A stretch of 64,000 bases of DNA from NCBI GenBank assembly GCA_964036045.1, contig OZ038382.1, forward strand, positions 84,233,918-84,297,917. Reading direction: 5' to 3'. Positions 21,873 through 32,198 of this stretch are shown piece by piece; position 1 is the stretch's first letter, and every line of letters begins with the position of its first letter. The notes beneath the pieces were generated by a model, which worked only from the letters and a program-made list of their open reading frames with translations, searched no databases and was not told the DNA's origin. Origin of the DNA: Eutreptiella sp. 'Long Island Sound 2002'. Lineage: Eukaryota > Euglenozoa > Euglenophyceae > Eutreptiales > Eutreptiaceae. Position numbers and translations under genes: made by a program.

Positions 21873-23785
21873 GCCAAGGGCGTGGTTGGCGGGTACCGGG
21901 GGGCGGGGCGAGGGGTCCCTCTGCCTTGGTCCGTACCTCTGCCTCCCTTGGCGTGGCACCAAAGCGGGCTTCATTGGCGCCGCTCAGTCCATGGAGGGTG
22001 TGGTCTGCATACTGCTCCGGTTTGTGTCCGCGCGCTGCCGCCAGGATGCGGTCTGCAGGGTGCTCTTGCGCGCCGGCGCAGGACTGCAGGCCTGTCAAAG
22101 TCACTGTGGGAGTGGGCGGGTGGAGGTTTGGGGGCGGGCAGCGTATGAACCTAGTTGCGCTCCTTGCCTGGTGCCGCGGCCCTCTCGGGGGGGCGGCCTC
22201 CCCTGGCCCGGCGGGGGGGGTACAGGGCCGAAGTTCCCTTGGCCGGCCTCCGGCATTCCGCGGGCTGCGGGGGGGGAGAGGGGGGAGAGGGGGGGGGGTT
22301 GCGTCACAGCTCCCCGTTGTCCTCCTTCGGTCCCCCGGCACCTTTCGCCGGCAGCTGCGGTGGCGGTGGCATGAAGGTCTCCGCCCAGGCCTTTCCTACG
22401 GCCGATAGTGCGGCGCCACACGCCCCTCCCTGCATCCTGGTCAGCCGGGGCTGGTTGGCGTCCCTGGGTGCCGGGCGCGGCCCGGGGGGTTAGCCGCTGG
22501 CGGTTCAGTCCCTGCCTTCACGCCCGCCCATGCGCCGTGTGGGTGGCAGGGGGAGGGGGAGGGGGACGGGGGGGGTGGGCCCTCGTTCTGGGGGTCGGCG
22601 CCCGGCGGGAGGGCACCCCGGGCCCCTGGTCCGCACTTCCCCCCCCGCCCTCCTTCCGGCCACTGGGCGCCAGGCTGTCATTTGGGCCTTTGCCCACAGT
22701 GCCCCCGCTCCCCGCATCGCGGCCGTCTCGTCGTGCGGCACTGGTGGGGGGGGATGAGGGGGCGGGCGCTGGGGGCGGCGGTCCGGGTCAGCGGTTAGTG
22801 GTCAGTGGTCTGCGGGCCAGTGGGACTCCCTTGCCGCCCCCGTACGCGTGCCCCCCGCCACTGGCGCACGCCTAGCGCTCGCGCGCCGTGGCCTCCACCG
22901 TCTCCTTGTCCCGGGGTGACGCTTTTCCTCCTGCTGTGCGGACGGCGGGGAGGGAGGGTGGGGGGGAGCCCTCACTGACGGGGGCCTGGGCCTGCTGGGG
23001 GGGTGCCCCGGGCCGTTGGTCCGCTCCCATCCCCCCTGTGTTCGTTGTCTGGGGTCCGGGGCCCGGCTTGCTGGGTGTCAGGCCCTTGCCGCTGGGCGTG
23101 GCCGTCACCTGCGCCCCCGCTTCGGTGGGGGCTGGGACTGCGGCAGCGGCGAGTTCCTCGGGCGGTAGCGCCAGTGGGTGAGGGCGGTGCGCAGGATCTG
23201 GGGTAGCCAGTTGTTGGCCTCCGCGTCCGTGACGTGGAGCACCGCACCCCCTTCCAGCAAAGCCGGCCACTACAGCCCCCAGTCGGGCCACTGCGCCCGG
23301 ACCACATCCCAGAGGACCCTTTTCTGGTCCTCCCGGGCCACCCACCCCCCCAGGGGTACTTCCCGGTTCCCCCCGTCCCTCCGGAGGAGCACGGCATCGA
23401 AGGGCCGGTTCCTCAGCCCCCTGGTGGCCCCTGAGGTGGCCCAGCTCAGCCACCCATACACCTCCATCACCAGGGGGAGGGCCTCGCCCCCCAGGGAGTC
23501 AGGAATTGCGTCCCAGTCCCGGGCCCAATTGCCCCGGGACCCCTTTGCCCCCGGCGCCGCCTCTGCCTGCGCCCGTTACGCCGATGCCGCGCCGGGGCGC
23601 CGCGCCGCCGGGGCAGCGGCCATCCGCGCCGGTTCCGCCAGCGGCTTTCGTGCCGCGGGGGCGGGGTCATGCGGGGCGTCGCCGTGCGGGTGGGGGGCCG
23701 GCTGGTAGGGGGGCCGGGCAGGTTGATGGGGAATGAGGTCTCCCATGTCGGGGTCAATGTTGTAGATGGACAGGTGGTGGTCGGC
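21873..23785 (-). mobile_element. LINE-A 3' segment, minus strand (joined to copy 3 by inversion)
   Basis: On the minus strand this reads, from 23,785 downward, like copy 6 from about 52,403 on. It has the YNIDPDMGDLI start, the VYGWLSWA domain (about 23,460-23,160), then GC-rich 3' UTR including the block around GHKPEQYADH (about 22,030). It stops at 21,873, before the terminal stem-loops and tail. Its start lies 13 bp in element terms from the end of copy 3, so the two are best read as one inverted insertion. Confidence 0.75.
23160..23760 (-). pseudogene. LINE-A ORF3 C-terminal domain (minus-strand copy)
   Basis: The conserved piece is EVYGWLSWATSGATRG, RPFDAVLLRRDGGNRE, RVLWDVVRAQWPDW and, further on, NNWLPQIL...HWRYRPRN in shifted frames. 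It corresponds to 52,680-53,057 in copy 6. A Trp-rich helical domain of unknown function lies near the end of ORF3. Frameshifts near 23,470 and 23,260 break it. Confidence 0.45.
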
Positions 23786-25268
23786 GTCTCAGGACACCGT
23801 CCTGCAGAACACGCCGCCAGGTCCCAGCCACGCCCAGCTCATATTCGCCCATCATGATGGCCACCCCGACCTGCGTCCCCCCACCATGCAGACGCTCAGC
23901 ACGGTCGCACAGCAGGCACAGCTTGACCATGCGCTGACGCACCGGAGACACACGCCCCTGGGCGCAGCCCATGCCACGGCCTACGTCCACACTCGGGACC
24001 CCACCACGGCAGCCACCAACCAGTGGGCGCTGCAGGGACAGAGACGGCCACACACCGGTGCAACGCAGGCTCCGTATCCGGAAGAAGCGGCTCTCCGGCG
24101 TCACCATCCTCCCGCAGCCTTGCCTCCTCTGCGGCGGCCCTGAAGAGACCCCGGTGCACATGCACGTGGGCTGCGCCCACTCGAGGCTCCTCTGGCCCCA
24201 CTACCGCCATCCGGTACAAGAGGCAGCCCGACACCTCCCGCCCGGGGACACGGTGCTATTGGTGCCTTTGTGGCGCTCCGCCAACGCCGTGTGGACGGAA
24301 GTCTTCTGCTCTGGACTGGTGCCCTAAGCGGCGAAAGCGCAGCTCCGCGCGATTACCCGCTACAACCCGCCGGGAAGGACCTCTGTAGAGGAGTTCCTCC
24401 AACACATGCTCCGGCTGGGGGACTTTGTGTGCGAGCTCCGCAACAACTGGCTGGGGCAACTCCTCCGCGCGCCCCACAGTGCGGCGGCCCGGGTGCACCG
24501 ATGGCTCAGCGCGGCAGAGGGCGACTGCCCCCCCCCTCCCCCGCGCCCTGGCAGGGACTTCGTGGCCTCCCTCTGCATCGTGAATGGCACCCTGGAGTGT
24601 CCCCCGCAGGAGGACCCCCACCCTTACCGGGACGTGCCTGCCAGTTTTCCGAAGCACTTGCAGGGCGCTCTCTTCCCGCCGTGGATCATTGGACACAACG
24701 CCATGACGGCGCGGGAGGCCCACAATGTGGGCGCGGATCGGGCGCGCGAATGGAGCTGGTGGTTCGCCACAACGCGCGCGCCGGGGACCCCAGCGCCGAA
24801 GTACGCCGCCGTCCCACTTGAGGTCCGGGGGCCGCACACCCGGCCGCGGGCCACAATGATTTGAGGGGCGGCCCCAGAGCCCCACGCGGGGTGGAGTGGC
24901 GATGTGCCCTCGCTCATCCGGGCACCCCTCCCCGCCCGTCTTGTGCTCCACCTCGCCAACACGCTCCAAGCCACAGAGATACACACATGGGGGTGCGACG
25001 CAGCCACCGTCCGGTGGCTCCCACCGGAGGACGGGGTACCCGGCTTACTGTGGCGCATTTCAGAGACGGGGGGCCTACATACGACGACGCCCTGTCTCGG
25101 CTGAGCGACGTTCTGGGGCCCCTAGTCCTCATGCTCCCCACCGACCTCGCTGCCGCGCTACGCTGGGAGCTGGACAGCTGCGACGGGCTGAAGGTGGGGT
25201 GGGAGGCGGTTGCGGAAGGCACCCTGCTGGCCCTCCTCCACCCGGACACCGCGGAAGGATGCCGGTAG
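23786..25268 (+). pseudogene. LINE-A CCHC knuckle and C-terminal extension (copy 3)
   Basis: Same content as 20,007-21,534: VQRRLRIRKKRLSG, the knuckle CLLCGGPEETPVHMHVGC (24,121-24,174), LGDFVCELRNNWLGQLL, FPKHLQGALFPPWIIG and DGGPTYDDALSRLSDVLG. Stops include TAA at 24,325 (GAG in copy 2) and TGA at 24,862; frameshifts occur near 24,550. It ends at TAG 25,266-25,268, aligned with copy 2's TAA. Confidence 0.65.
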
Positions 25269-26869
25269 GACGCACTTGTGCCCCACCCCACCGGGCGCCA
25301 CACGTATATGACGACGCCCCCCCGGGGGCACCCCCGCCCGATGTGGAATGACCTCATCGCGGCCTTCCAGGACCACAGGATTCTCCCCGACGACACGTGG
25401 CAAGCGGTCCGGCAGAAAACGCTCGATAGGGACTACCTACGCCGTGTGCGCGCCCGCCTGCTGCAATCCTGGGACCCCCTTCGCCAAAGGTGGGACAACC
25501 TCTGGCTCCGTCGCCTCGACCCCTGGTCACCAGCCTTCCACCTCCCACACACCTGCCACCTCTGCGGAGAGTGCGACACGCTGTCCTCCGCCACGCCAAT
25601 GGGCGCCAACAGGTGCGCGCAGGGCTCCCAGGTAGCCGCGTGCCCCTGGCCGGAGCCACCCGCGGGTCCGCACAGGTGCACACAGCCGGAGGCATTGCAC
25701 TGACGCATCGAGGACGCGCAAAGCCTCACGCACGGCCAGCCGGGCCCTGCCTGTGCCGCCCTCCTGTGGATCCACGTGCAGCTGAGGGAGACCACGTCCG
25801 TCGCGCACCTGTCGCACGTGTTCGCGCCCTGACCCCCACCAGACGCCACGCCTTGCAGAGCCGGGAGCACCATGCCTCGCCTAAGGGGGAACGGGCCGGA
25901 GCATGCCAGAGCCTGCCGCCGGGCGCAGGAGGCGACCGTCTGGAGCCTGGTCGCGGGCGCGGTGACGGAGGCGCATGCGGCGCATGCTGCCGCCCTGCAC
26001 GACCCGGCAGGCAGCGCAAGGACCTTCCTCGGCGAGGCCGCCCTCCCGGCCGTCCACGCCCTGAACAAAGCAAGAACCCCTGCGCTGCTCCCGGCGATGC
26101 ATCGGGTCATGAACACCGTCCTGCCGGGGCTCATAGGCCCCGAAGCAGCCCTCAACGGGTACTGGATGGAGTGGCGCATGTCCAACCAGTGGGACCGGCC
26201 CCTGTCGATGGGGGACAAGCTGCGGCTGACGGGGGAAGAGTCAGCCACCTCCCTCCACAGCAGCGCCCCGGCCCTGCTGCACGCCCTCAGGACGCGCCAC
26301 CCCATGGACGCGGCCCGTACTTGAACCAGGCGCGGGCCTCGTACCCAGGAGGAGTGTCCGAATTGGACACGGCGCTCCACCTTCTACATCCGCCGGACGA
26401 GGACTCAGAGGTGGGCGAAGACACGATATTCGCCGAAGGCGCGGGCGAGACACCCACCCGCCCCCGCCCGACCAACCCAGTATACGACGGCACCAGGCCG
26501 ACCCCCTGGTACCCCATCGTGTGCGAGGCATTCCCCAGAGAGCCCGCCTGGTGTCCCGCCCTCCCGCCGGCCACTCACGCGCCCCGGGGCTGGGCCAACC
26601 CACGCCTGTCCTCCCCCCTGTTCAGAACCAGGGGTGCCCACCACAGAGGGCAGGTCCTATGGCAAGAGCGCCCGGGCACCCCCCTGCTCCTCCTCGTCGT
26701 CACGACCCGCGGGGACCCGGAGCGGGTCCTGGGGGTCACCCCCACCCACCTCAACGCGGCAGCGCCCGTGCCCCGCCCCCCCCTCCCCGCGCCCGAGGCG
26801 GGGGACGGGGTGCACGCCTTCCTACAAACACAGGAGGTCACCGCCGTTACGGGCGTCAACCTTGTGTGA
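25269..26869 (+). pseudogene. LINE-A post-ORF2 region of unknown function (copy 3)
   Basis: First part: WNDLIAAFQDHRIL ... LLQSWDPLRQRWDN and HTCHLCGEC (possible zinc site). Second part from ATG 25,872: an Ala-rich helical block (AVTEAHAAHAAALHD ... ALLPAMHRVMNTVLPGLI), then GYWMEWRMSNQWDRPLSMGD. After a frameshift near 26,315: NQARASYPGGVSELDTALH, VCEAFPREPAWCPALPP, RGQVLWQERPGTPLLLLVV and a stop at 26,867. Copy 6 has the same order at 49,690-50,850. Conserved in two diverged copies, so probably coding, but no family is recognised. Confidence 0.5.
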
Positions 26870-27132
26870 CTACCCCCGGTGCCACCCGACCACCCCCGGG
26901 AGCCCAGGGCACTGTGCCCCAGCCCGGACTTGGAGCTGTGGCGCGGCGAGTGGGCCGAGTTGCTCACCCGCCTCCCGCCCTAGTGCCGGTGGATGGCCGC
27001 TCACCCCTGACCACCCGGAACTATCACCACCACCAGCCCCCCCCCTCCCCCGACACAGCACCACACGGCACTCCCCACATTACCCCACAGATGCACTAGG
27101 AGGTAGCTGGACGGGCGCGCCTGCAGCCACGC
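26870..27132 (+). other. LINE-A spacer before ORF3
   Basis: About 260 bp, Pro/His-codon rich in all frames, matching 50,700-50,969 of copy 6 only in part. It probably leads into ORF3; no separate feature seen. Confidence 0.35.
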
Positions 27133-28542
27133 ATGCCTACCAGGAGAACAGTGATGTTGGACTGCAATGGGCCCCCCCAGCGGGACAACCGCCACCACCG
27201 CCGGTCCCGCTCCCGCTCCCTTGTCTCCCCGGGGTACGCGGCCGAAACCCTCGCGGAGCGCGAGGACCGGCGGCTGGCAGAGACCGCGGTACCGGTCGGG
27301 ACGCCAGCCGAGCAGCCCCAGGCGGTGCCCAACGACCCCCACCCGTCAGGCCATGGGCCAGTGCTGGCCGGGGAGGCCGCCCCCGCCACTCTGGCCGCGG
27401 CCCCTGCCGCTCCAGCCCCCGGGGAGGCCCCTGATGCGCAAGGAGCTGCGACCGCGGCCCTGGCTGGCCGCGCCTCGGCCCTCGGCGCGCCGCCAGCGCG
27501 GGGGACAGGCCCCACGCGGGCCCTGAGGGCCTCGCCGGGAGCCGCCCCAGCCGCGACGGAGGGCAGGGAGTGCGCCAAGTACCGCGCCCACACCAAGCCT
27601 AGCCACACTGGCACCAGCCCCCCCAAGCCGTACCCGTCCAAGGCCGCCTTCCCTGAGGGGAGACGGCGGCCCGTCCGCCCTCCGGCGCCCAGGCCTACGC
27701 CGCCGGGCATCACGCTGCAGCAGCTGCAGCGGCAGCGAGATGCCAGGCGCGTGGTCCAGGAGGGGGGAGACGGCAAATGGGCAGGTCAGGGTGTCGGCCA
27801 CGGGAACGCCGGGCGAGGGGCGAAAGGCGACAGAGGGAGCGCCAGGGGACGGACGCAGGGGACGGGCCAGAGCGCACGCGGCACTGAGAGAGGGCAAGGA
27901 CACGGGCAGGGCACCAGGGTCAGCAGCAGCGGGGGAGGACAGGCACACTGGGCGGGCCAGAGCGCGGGCAGCGGACGGAGGCACACAGGGCACAGTGCAG
28001 GACACGCGAAAGGGCACAGGAAGGACGCAGGCATGAGCAGCAGCGCCAGGGGACAGACGCAAGGGCACGGGCAGGGCAACAAGGCCAGCAGCAGCGGCGG
28101 AGGACAGGCACACGGGGCGGGAGTGGGCGCGGGCAGCGGACGGAAGGGCGCAGGGCACAACAAAGGACACGGGCAAGGGCACGGGAAGGAGGCGGGCGCC
28201 AGCGGAAAAGGCAAGGGCGCGGGTGACAGAGGTAGGGATACACGACAGGGGCCAGAGGGCAGGGGGGAGGGAGCGTGCCCGAACCAGGGGGTGGGGGCAG
28301 GGAGGAGGCCCAGGAGCAACGAGGGGAAGGGAGACGTGGGCCGCCCGGGGACAGGCAGGATGGGGCACGGGGGCGGGGGGGGCAGGGAAGGGCGCAGAAC
28401 AAGCGAAGGGGGGCGGGGCGCCCCTGCAGCCGGACGTGCAGGCGGTGCTTGCCTCCGCTCCGGTATCCAGCAGATGGACAGGAGGCATACAACCATGGAT
28501 AGGGAATGTTATGATGCATCCGCCCCCCTATTTTCCACCTAA
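27133..28542 (+). CDS. LINE-A ORF3, SR/Gly-rich basic protein (copy 3)
   Basis: An open frame of 469 codons with ATG at 27,133 (MPTRRTVM), aligned with ATG 50,970 (MPTRITVM) in copy 6. The N-terminus has an RS motif (NRHHRRSRSRSLVSPG), then an Ala/Pro-rich stretch, RECAKYRAHT, a short helical piece (LQQLQRQRDARRVVQEG), then about 230 residues of Gly/Ser/His/Gln/Lys repeats (SSSGGGQAHGAG type). Such low-complexity basic tails are common in RNA-binding proteins; the role here is inferred. A third ORF downstream of the RT ORF is unusual in LINEs. The last roughly 18 codons (after 28,486) are host sequence, so the protein is truncated; copy 6 shows a further C-terminal domain. Confidence 0.55.
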   Translation: MPTRRTVMLDCNGPPQRDNRHHRRSRSRSLVSPGYAAETLAEREDRRLAETAVPVGTPAEQPQAVPNDPHPSGHGPVLAGEAAPATLAAAPAAPAPGEAPDAQGAATAALAGRASALGAPPARGTGPTRALRASPGAAPAATEGRECAKYRAHTKPSHTGTSPPKPYPSKAAFPEGRRRPVRPPAPRPTPPGITLQQLQRQRDARRVVQEGGDGKWAGQGVGHGNAGRGAKGDRGSARGRTQGTGQSARGTERGQGHGQGTRVSSSGGGQAHWAGQSAGSGRRHTGHSAGHAKGHRKDAGMSSSARGQTQGHGQGNKASSSGGGQAHGAGVGAGSGRKGAGHNKGHGQGHGKEAGASGKGKGAGDRGRDTRQGPEGRGEGACPNQGVGAGRRPRSNEGKGDVGRPGTGRMGHGGGGGREGRRTSEGGRGAPAAGRAGGACLRSGIQQMDRRHTTMDRECYDASAPLFST

Positions 28543-29031
28543 GTAGATGTCACGGAAGTGGCCGTCACGAACCGGGTAGACACATGCAGCCCCCATAGAT
28601 GAGTGTGTCAGCCGTTTGGGCAGTTGCGTTGGGTACGTATGGTGGACACGTGGGTACCCAAAGTGGAAATCAGGGTGGATGCATAGGACCCAGGGTGTCC
28701 TGTGTCAAAGCGGCGTCCAGTCCCCATATTTGGATGAAAGGTGGTGGGCTAAGACGCAACATAGCCATCCAGCCAGCCCTAAGTGGTACAATCAAGTTGT
28801 CATTTCAATTTGTGCTGTCAGAAACGTGCGATGGGGTTGTTCATGCTATTTGACATTGAGCTTCTTCATTTTGGATGTTTGGCACTCCAGTGACACAAGC
28901 ATACAATCTGTGCTTCACAACGTCACAAAATGTGCCCCTTGCCACACCTATGTATGTGGAACCTTTGTGATCCTTGACCCTGCTGCTATTTGATGGCTGG
29001 ACTCATTAGATTTTCATTCAGCGCACCGTAC
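28487..29031. other. Intergenic, ordinary composition
   Basis: The right edge of the first LINE nest; base composition changes sharply. An imperfect dyad near 28,880-28,935 (GGCACTCCAG ... TGTGCC) resembles the palindromes at 41.8-44.2 kb. No gene, promoter or RNA recognised. Confidence 0.4.
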
Positions 29032-29257
29032 AATGGTACATCATACTAGGTGGGACAAAAAGTTGAAAGCGTGGTACATCATGTTAGGACAGCGAGCTGG
29101 CCGTGGAGATTGTGGTGGATCATGCTAGGGCAACAAGTTGAGACAGCGTTGTATCATGCCAGGAGAACAAGTTGCCCCGCACGATCATGGTCAATCACGC
29201 TAGGACAATAACTTGTCTTGCACCATCATGGTAGATCATGCTAGGGAAACAAGTTCA
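29032..29257. repeat. Imperfect tandem repeat, unit about 45-50 bp, about five to six copies
   Basis: A unit around GGT(A/G)(G/C)ATCATGCTAGG(A/G)(C/A)AACAAGTTG recurs: ATCATACTAGG, ATCATGTTAGG, ATCATGCTAGG, ATCATGCCAGG, ATCACGCTAGG and ATCATGCTAGG between 29,038 and 29,243, each followed by an ACAAGTTG-like end. No coding potential. Confidence 0.6.
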
Positions 29258-29392
29258 CCCCCAAGACTACTTGGCCATCTCATGAGCTAGACTAAGTGAA
29301 CTATAGGAAACATGACCGGCCCCCGTCAACTTCACTTGTCATCTAGACCAACAATTCTTTTGACCCTTAGTCCATGCAAATGTCATCCGCTT

Positions 29393-30945
29393 GGCCTTTT
29401 GTTTGCCTCCCCCCCCTCTTTTTTTTTCCCTTCTTTTTCCTCCCTTCCTCTGCGCCCCCTTGTCTTTTGCTTTCTGTGGTTACCGGCCCCAGGTGCCCTC
29501 GGCCTTGGCGCTGACCCCCCCCCCCTCCCCTTTTTTCTTTTCTTTCTGTTTTTTCTTTTTTCCTTGTTTTTCCTTTTGGCCTGCGTGGTTCGTTTTTTGT
29601 TTCCTCCCGTCTTCCTGTTCCTGTTTCCCCCCCCTCGCCCTTTTTTTTCTTTTTCTTGTGGGTTTTCCTGCCTTTCCCCCCCGACCTCCTTGTTTTGTGG
29701 GTCTCCCGCTGCTCGGCTCTCCGTGTGCTCCTTTGGCTGCTCCCTTGCCGTTGCTGCCTCCCCCTGCCCCTGGTGTGTTTTTCGGGGTTGTCTTTGCTGC
29801 CGCTCGGTGTTCCGCCTTTTTCCTCCGCTGCTTTGCTCCTGCCTGGCGTTCTTCGGCCGTTCTCGCCTCCTGCCCCCCCCTCCCCCGGTGCGCGCGTTGT
29901 GTCTTGTGCTGTCCGGTGGCGCCATGCTGTGACCTCCTCCCTTACTGTGTTTTGTGGTGCCGTGTTGCCCCGTTCTGTGCTGTGTGTCGTGCTGTGGTGC
30001 CTCGTCTTGCAGTGTTCTGGGTTGCTGTGCAGTGTTCTTTGGGGTGGTTGTTTAGTTTTTTGTTCTGCTGTGTTCTTGGCCGCTGCTGCATGTTGTGCCG
30101 TGTTTCTGGTCGTGTGGTCTTGCAGCGTTGTTCGCTTGTGATTTGCTGTCTGGTTGTGATCTGCGGTGCCGCGTGCTGTGCTGTGCTGTGTCCCTGGGTG
30201 GCTTTCTGCGCCGCGTCGCTGCGCGTTGCTCCGCCCGGCGTTGTGCTGTTTTGTGCCATGTCATGTTGCGTCGCTCGTTGGGTGCCGTTGCTTGCTGTGT
30301 TGTGCCTTTCGGCGCTGTCCGTCGCCCTGGGGTCCTGTTTCTTCCGGCACTGTGTTTTGTGCTGTTCCCCCGCGCACTGTGCTCTCTGCTGTGTCTGTTT
30401 TGCCGTGGTATGTTGGTGTGTGCTGTTGTTTACCGCTGTGCTGTGTGTTGTGTGTGTGTGCTGTGTGTGTCCTGAGGTGTCGTGCTTCGCGTTCCCTGTC
30501 CTCTTCGCTCTGTGCGGTGCTGTGCTGCGCTGTGCTGGTGCGCTTGCGCTGTGCTGTTCGTGTGATCTGCCCTGTTTGTGGTGCCTGGTGCTGCGGTCCG
30601 TTGCCGTGTGCTGTGCTGTTTCCTGTGGTGTTCTGTTGTGCCGTGCCGGGTCTGGTTGCCCGCGGTGGTCCTCTGGTGGCGTGTTTCGGTGTCGGTGCCC
30701 CTGTCTGGCCGCGTGGCCTGCTTCTCTGTGGTTGGTGTGGTTTGCTGTGGTGCCCTGCCCCCCTGTGTTGTGTTCTGTGGTGCTGTGTTGTTGTGTGGTG
30801 CTGTGCGGCGTGCTCTGCTGTCTCTTTGCGGTATTGTTTGTGCTTGCTCCTTCTTTTGCTGTGTCCCGTGGTGCTGTGCTGCCCTGTGGTGCCGTGCCGC
30901 TGGGCTGTGATGTTTGTTATCGTTTGCTGTGTGTGTCTCTCATCC
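29393..30945. other. 1.55-kb A-depleted, strand-asymmetric tract
   Basis: The plus strand is almost free of A: 29,521-29,580, 30,181-30,240 and 30,601-30,660 contain none. The left part (to about 29,930) is C/T-rich, the right part T/G/C-rich with TGTGCTGTGCTG-like phrases. All stop codons need an A or, on the other strand, a T opposite A, so open frames of up to about 500 codons appear on both strands and mean nothing. The tract could form triplexes or R-loops, and it ends abruptly in A-rich DNA at 30,950. Confidence 0.75.
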
Positions 30946-31527
30946 TTTGAAAATGTTTTTGAGAAAAAATTTTAAAAAGTAAAATTAAAATGTTTCGCAC
31001 TAGAAAATTATACACTACCCAACACACGCACGCACGCAGGCAGCCAGACCATTGCGATGTCGCAATTTTAAGTGTTACCCCGCGAAGGCAGCTTGTTGTT
31101 GTTGGTGTTGTCTTTTCTTGAGTTCGACTCGACTTGACTTGCCTGCAGCGAAGCGGAGGGCAAAAACGCCGAGGGTGGGGCGGAAATGGGAAGGGGAGGT
31201 ACATGGAGAAGAATACAGAGCGAGAGGGCGCAAGTTCAGGGGCGTAGCGTCTTAGCAAAATGTTTTTCAGTTATTACGCCTTGCTTGCAGAGCGTTTTTC
31301 TTTACGTATTCGGCGTGTTGGAGGGCGAGGGGCACGGCTTTCCACACCTACGTTCGCTGCGGTGCTTACATCGGTAATTATTCACCTAAGTTAGCTCCAC
31401 AAATTTTCGTTCCTGTTTTTACGTAATTCGCCGCGCACTTTTGTGCCTAGCCCTTTTTAATGCTAATTACCTTTTCTTTCAGCTATTCAGAAAGTTTTCT
31501 GGTCGTGTTTTTGTTATCTTGTTTATT
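30946..31527. other. Intergenic
   Basis: A/T-rich start (30,950-31,010), then mixed sequence. No gene recognised; two short open frames (31,052-31,255 and 31,186-31,377) have no domain. Confidence 0.35.
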
Positions 31528-32055
31528 TCATTCTGGCGCTGGAGTGCAGCGCGCGCAACATTCTCTCCAAAATCTAGAAGCAATGATCTCGCGCCCCCAG
31601 TTGATCATGGCATTGAACACGAGCGCATGCCCACGGTAGGTGGGTTTGTCGAACCAGAACAGCTCCCGGTCTACAGGGTGACAAGGTGACTGGATGGCCA
31701 CATGCTTGCTACGGACAATAGCAGACACATGGCGGTTAGCTGGATGACTGTGTTGGCGGAATTCCCATCGGCGTTCAAAAGCATCCGTGAACGTATCCCA
31801 CATGTGAGCCCATTGTGACACGTCACGTAGTACTTGAATACAGTAGTCCCGACCAATTCCCAATGTCCTCGCACATGCAATCTGGCTGTACCCCAATCGC
31901 AGGAAAGAGATTGTAATTACAAACTCCTGTAAAGTGAAAATGGAATATGCCACCAGGAACAGCAGAAATCCCATTCTGTTCCCGGTGGCCTTCATGAGCG
32001 GCATTGCCGACAGAGGAGCGCCGTGCGGAATGGCGCCGCTATCAGAAAGGTCCAC
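31528..32055 (-). pseudogene. Transposase-like fragment (DDE_Tnp_4/Harbinger-like)
   Basis: 175 codons on the minus strand. Residues about 45-85 fit a helix-turn-helix (YSQIACARTLGIGRDYCIQV). Residues about 108-160 fit the first part of a PIF/Harbinger DDE domain: VAIQSPC, then ELFWFDKPTYRGHALVFN and WGREIIASRFW, matching the family pattern of Ile-x-x-Pro, Tyr/Phe-x-x-Lys, and a following beta strand. The Asp expected in the first strand is replaced (IVRSKHVAI), and the rest of the catalytic domain is absent, so this is a dead fragment. The terminal TGA sits inside what should be the core. Not similar to the LINEs; probably an old DNA transposon. Confidence 0.45.
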
Positions 32056-32198
32056 AGAGATCCACCCAGACTTGAAGACTTAAGGACTGAAGAACTTAAA
32101 TGATTGCGCAGTGCAAAAACGAGATAACAACAACGTAATAATAATTCTAATAATGCTAATAACTTGCTCAGCCGCAGACGTCCACTCAGCCGCAGACG

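Larger units (their letters stand above)
23786..28486 (+). mobile_element. LINE-A copy 3 (CCHC knuckle to ORF3)
   Basis: Starts at the position equivalent to 20,007 of copy 2 (GGCGTC(C/T)CAGGACACC) and runs unbroken through the knuckle, C-terminal extension, post-ORF2 segment, unknown region and ORF3 to about 28,486, equivalent to about 52,390 of copy 6. It is the copy that proves the SR-rich ORF3 is physically linked to the RT-bearing ORF2. Identity to copy 2 is about 88-90% by eye. The right edge abuts DNA of normal composition. Confidence 0.8.

Noticed and set aside
25269-26869. Restriction-like endonuclease (as in Dualen-type LINEs) after the CCHC knuckle
   Set aside because: I looked for the PD-x-D/E plus Lys arrangement after the knuckle and could not find it conserved between copies 2, 3 and 6.
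29391-30950. A 519-codon open frame and other long frames on both strands
   Set aside because: The tract lacks A, so stop codons are nearly impossible on either strand; composition is low-complexity and no domain is visible.
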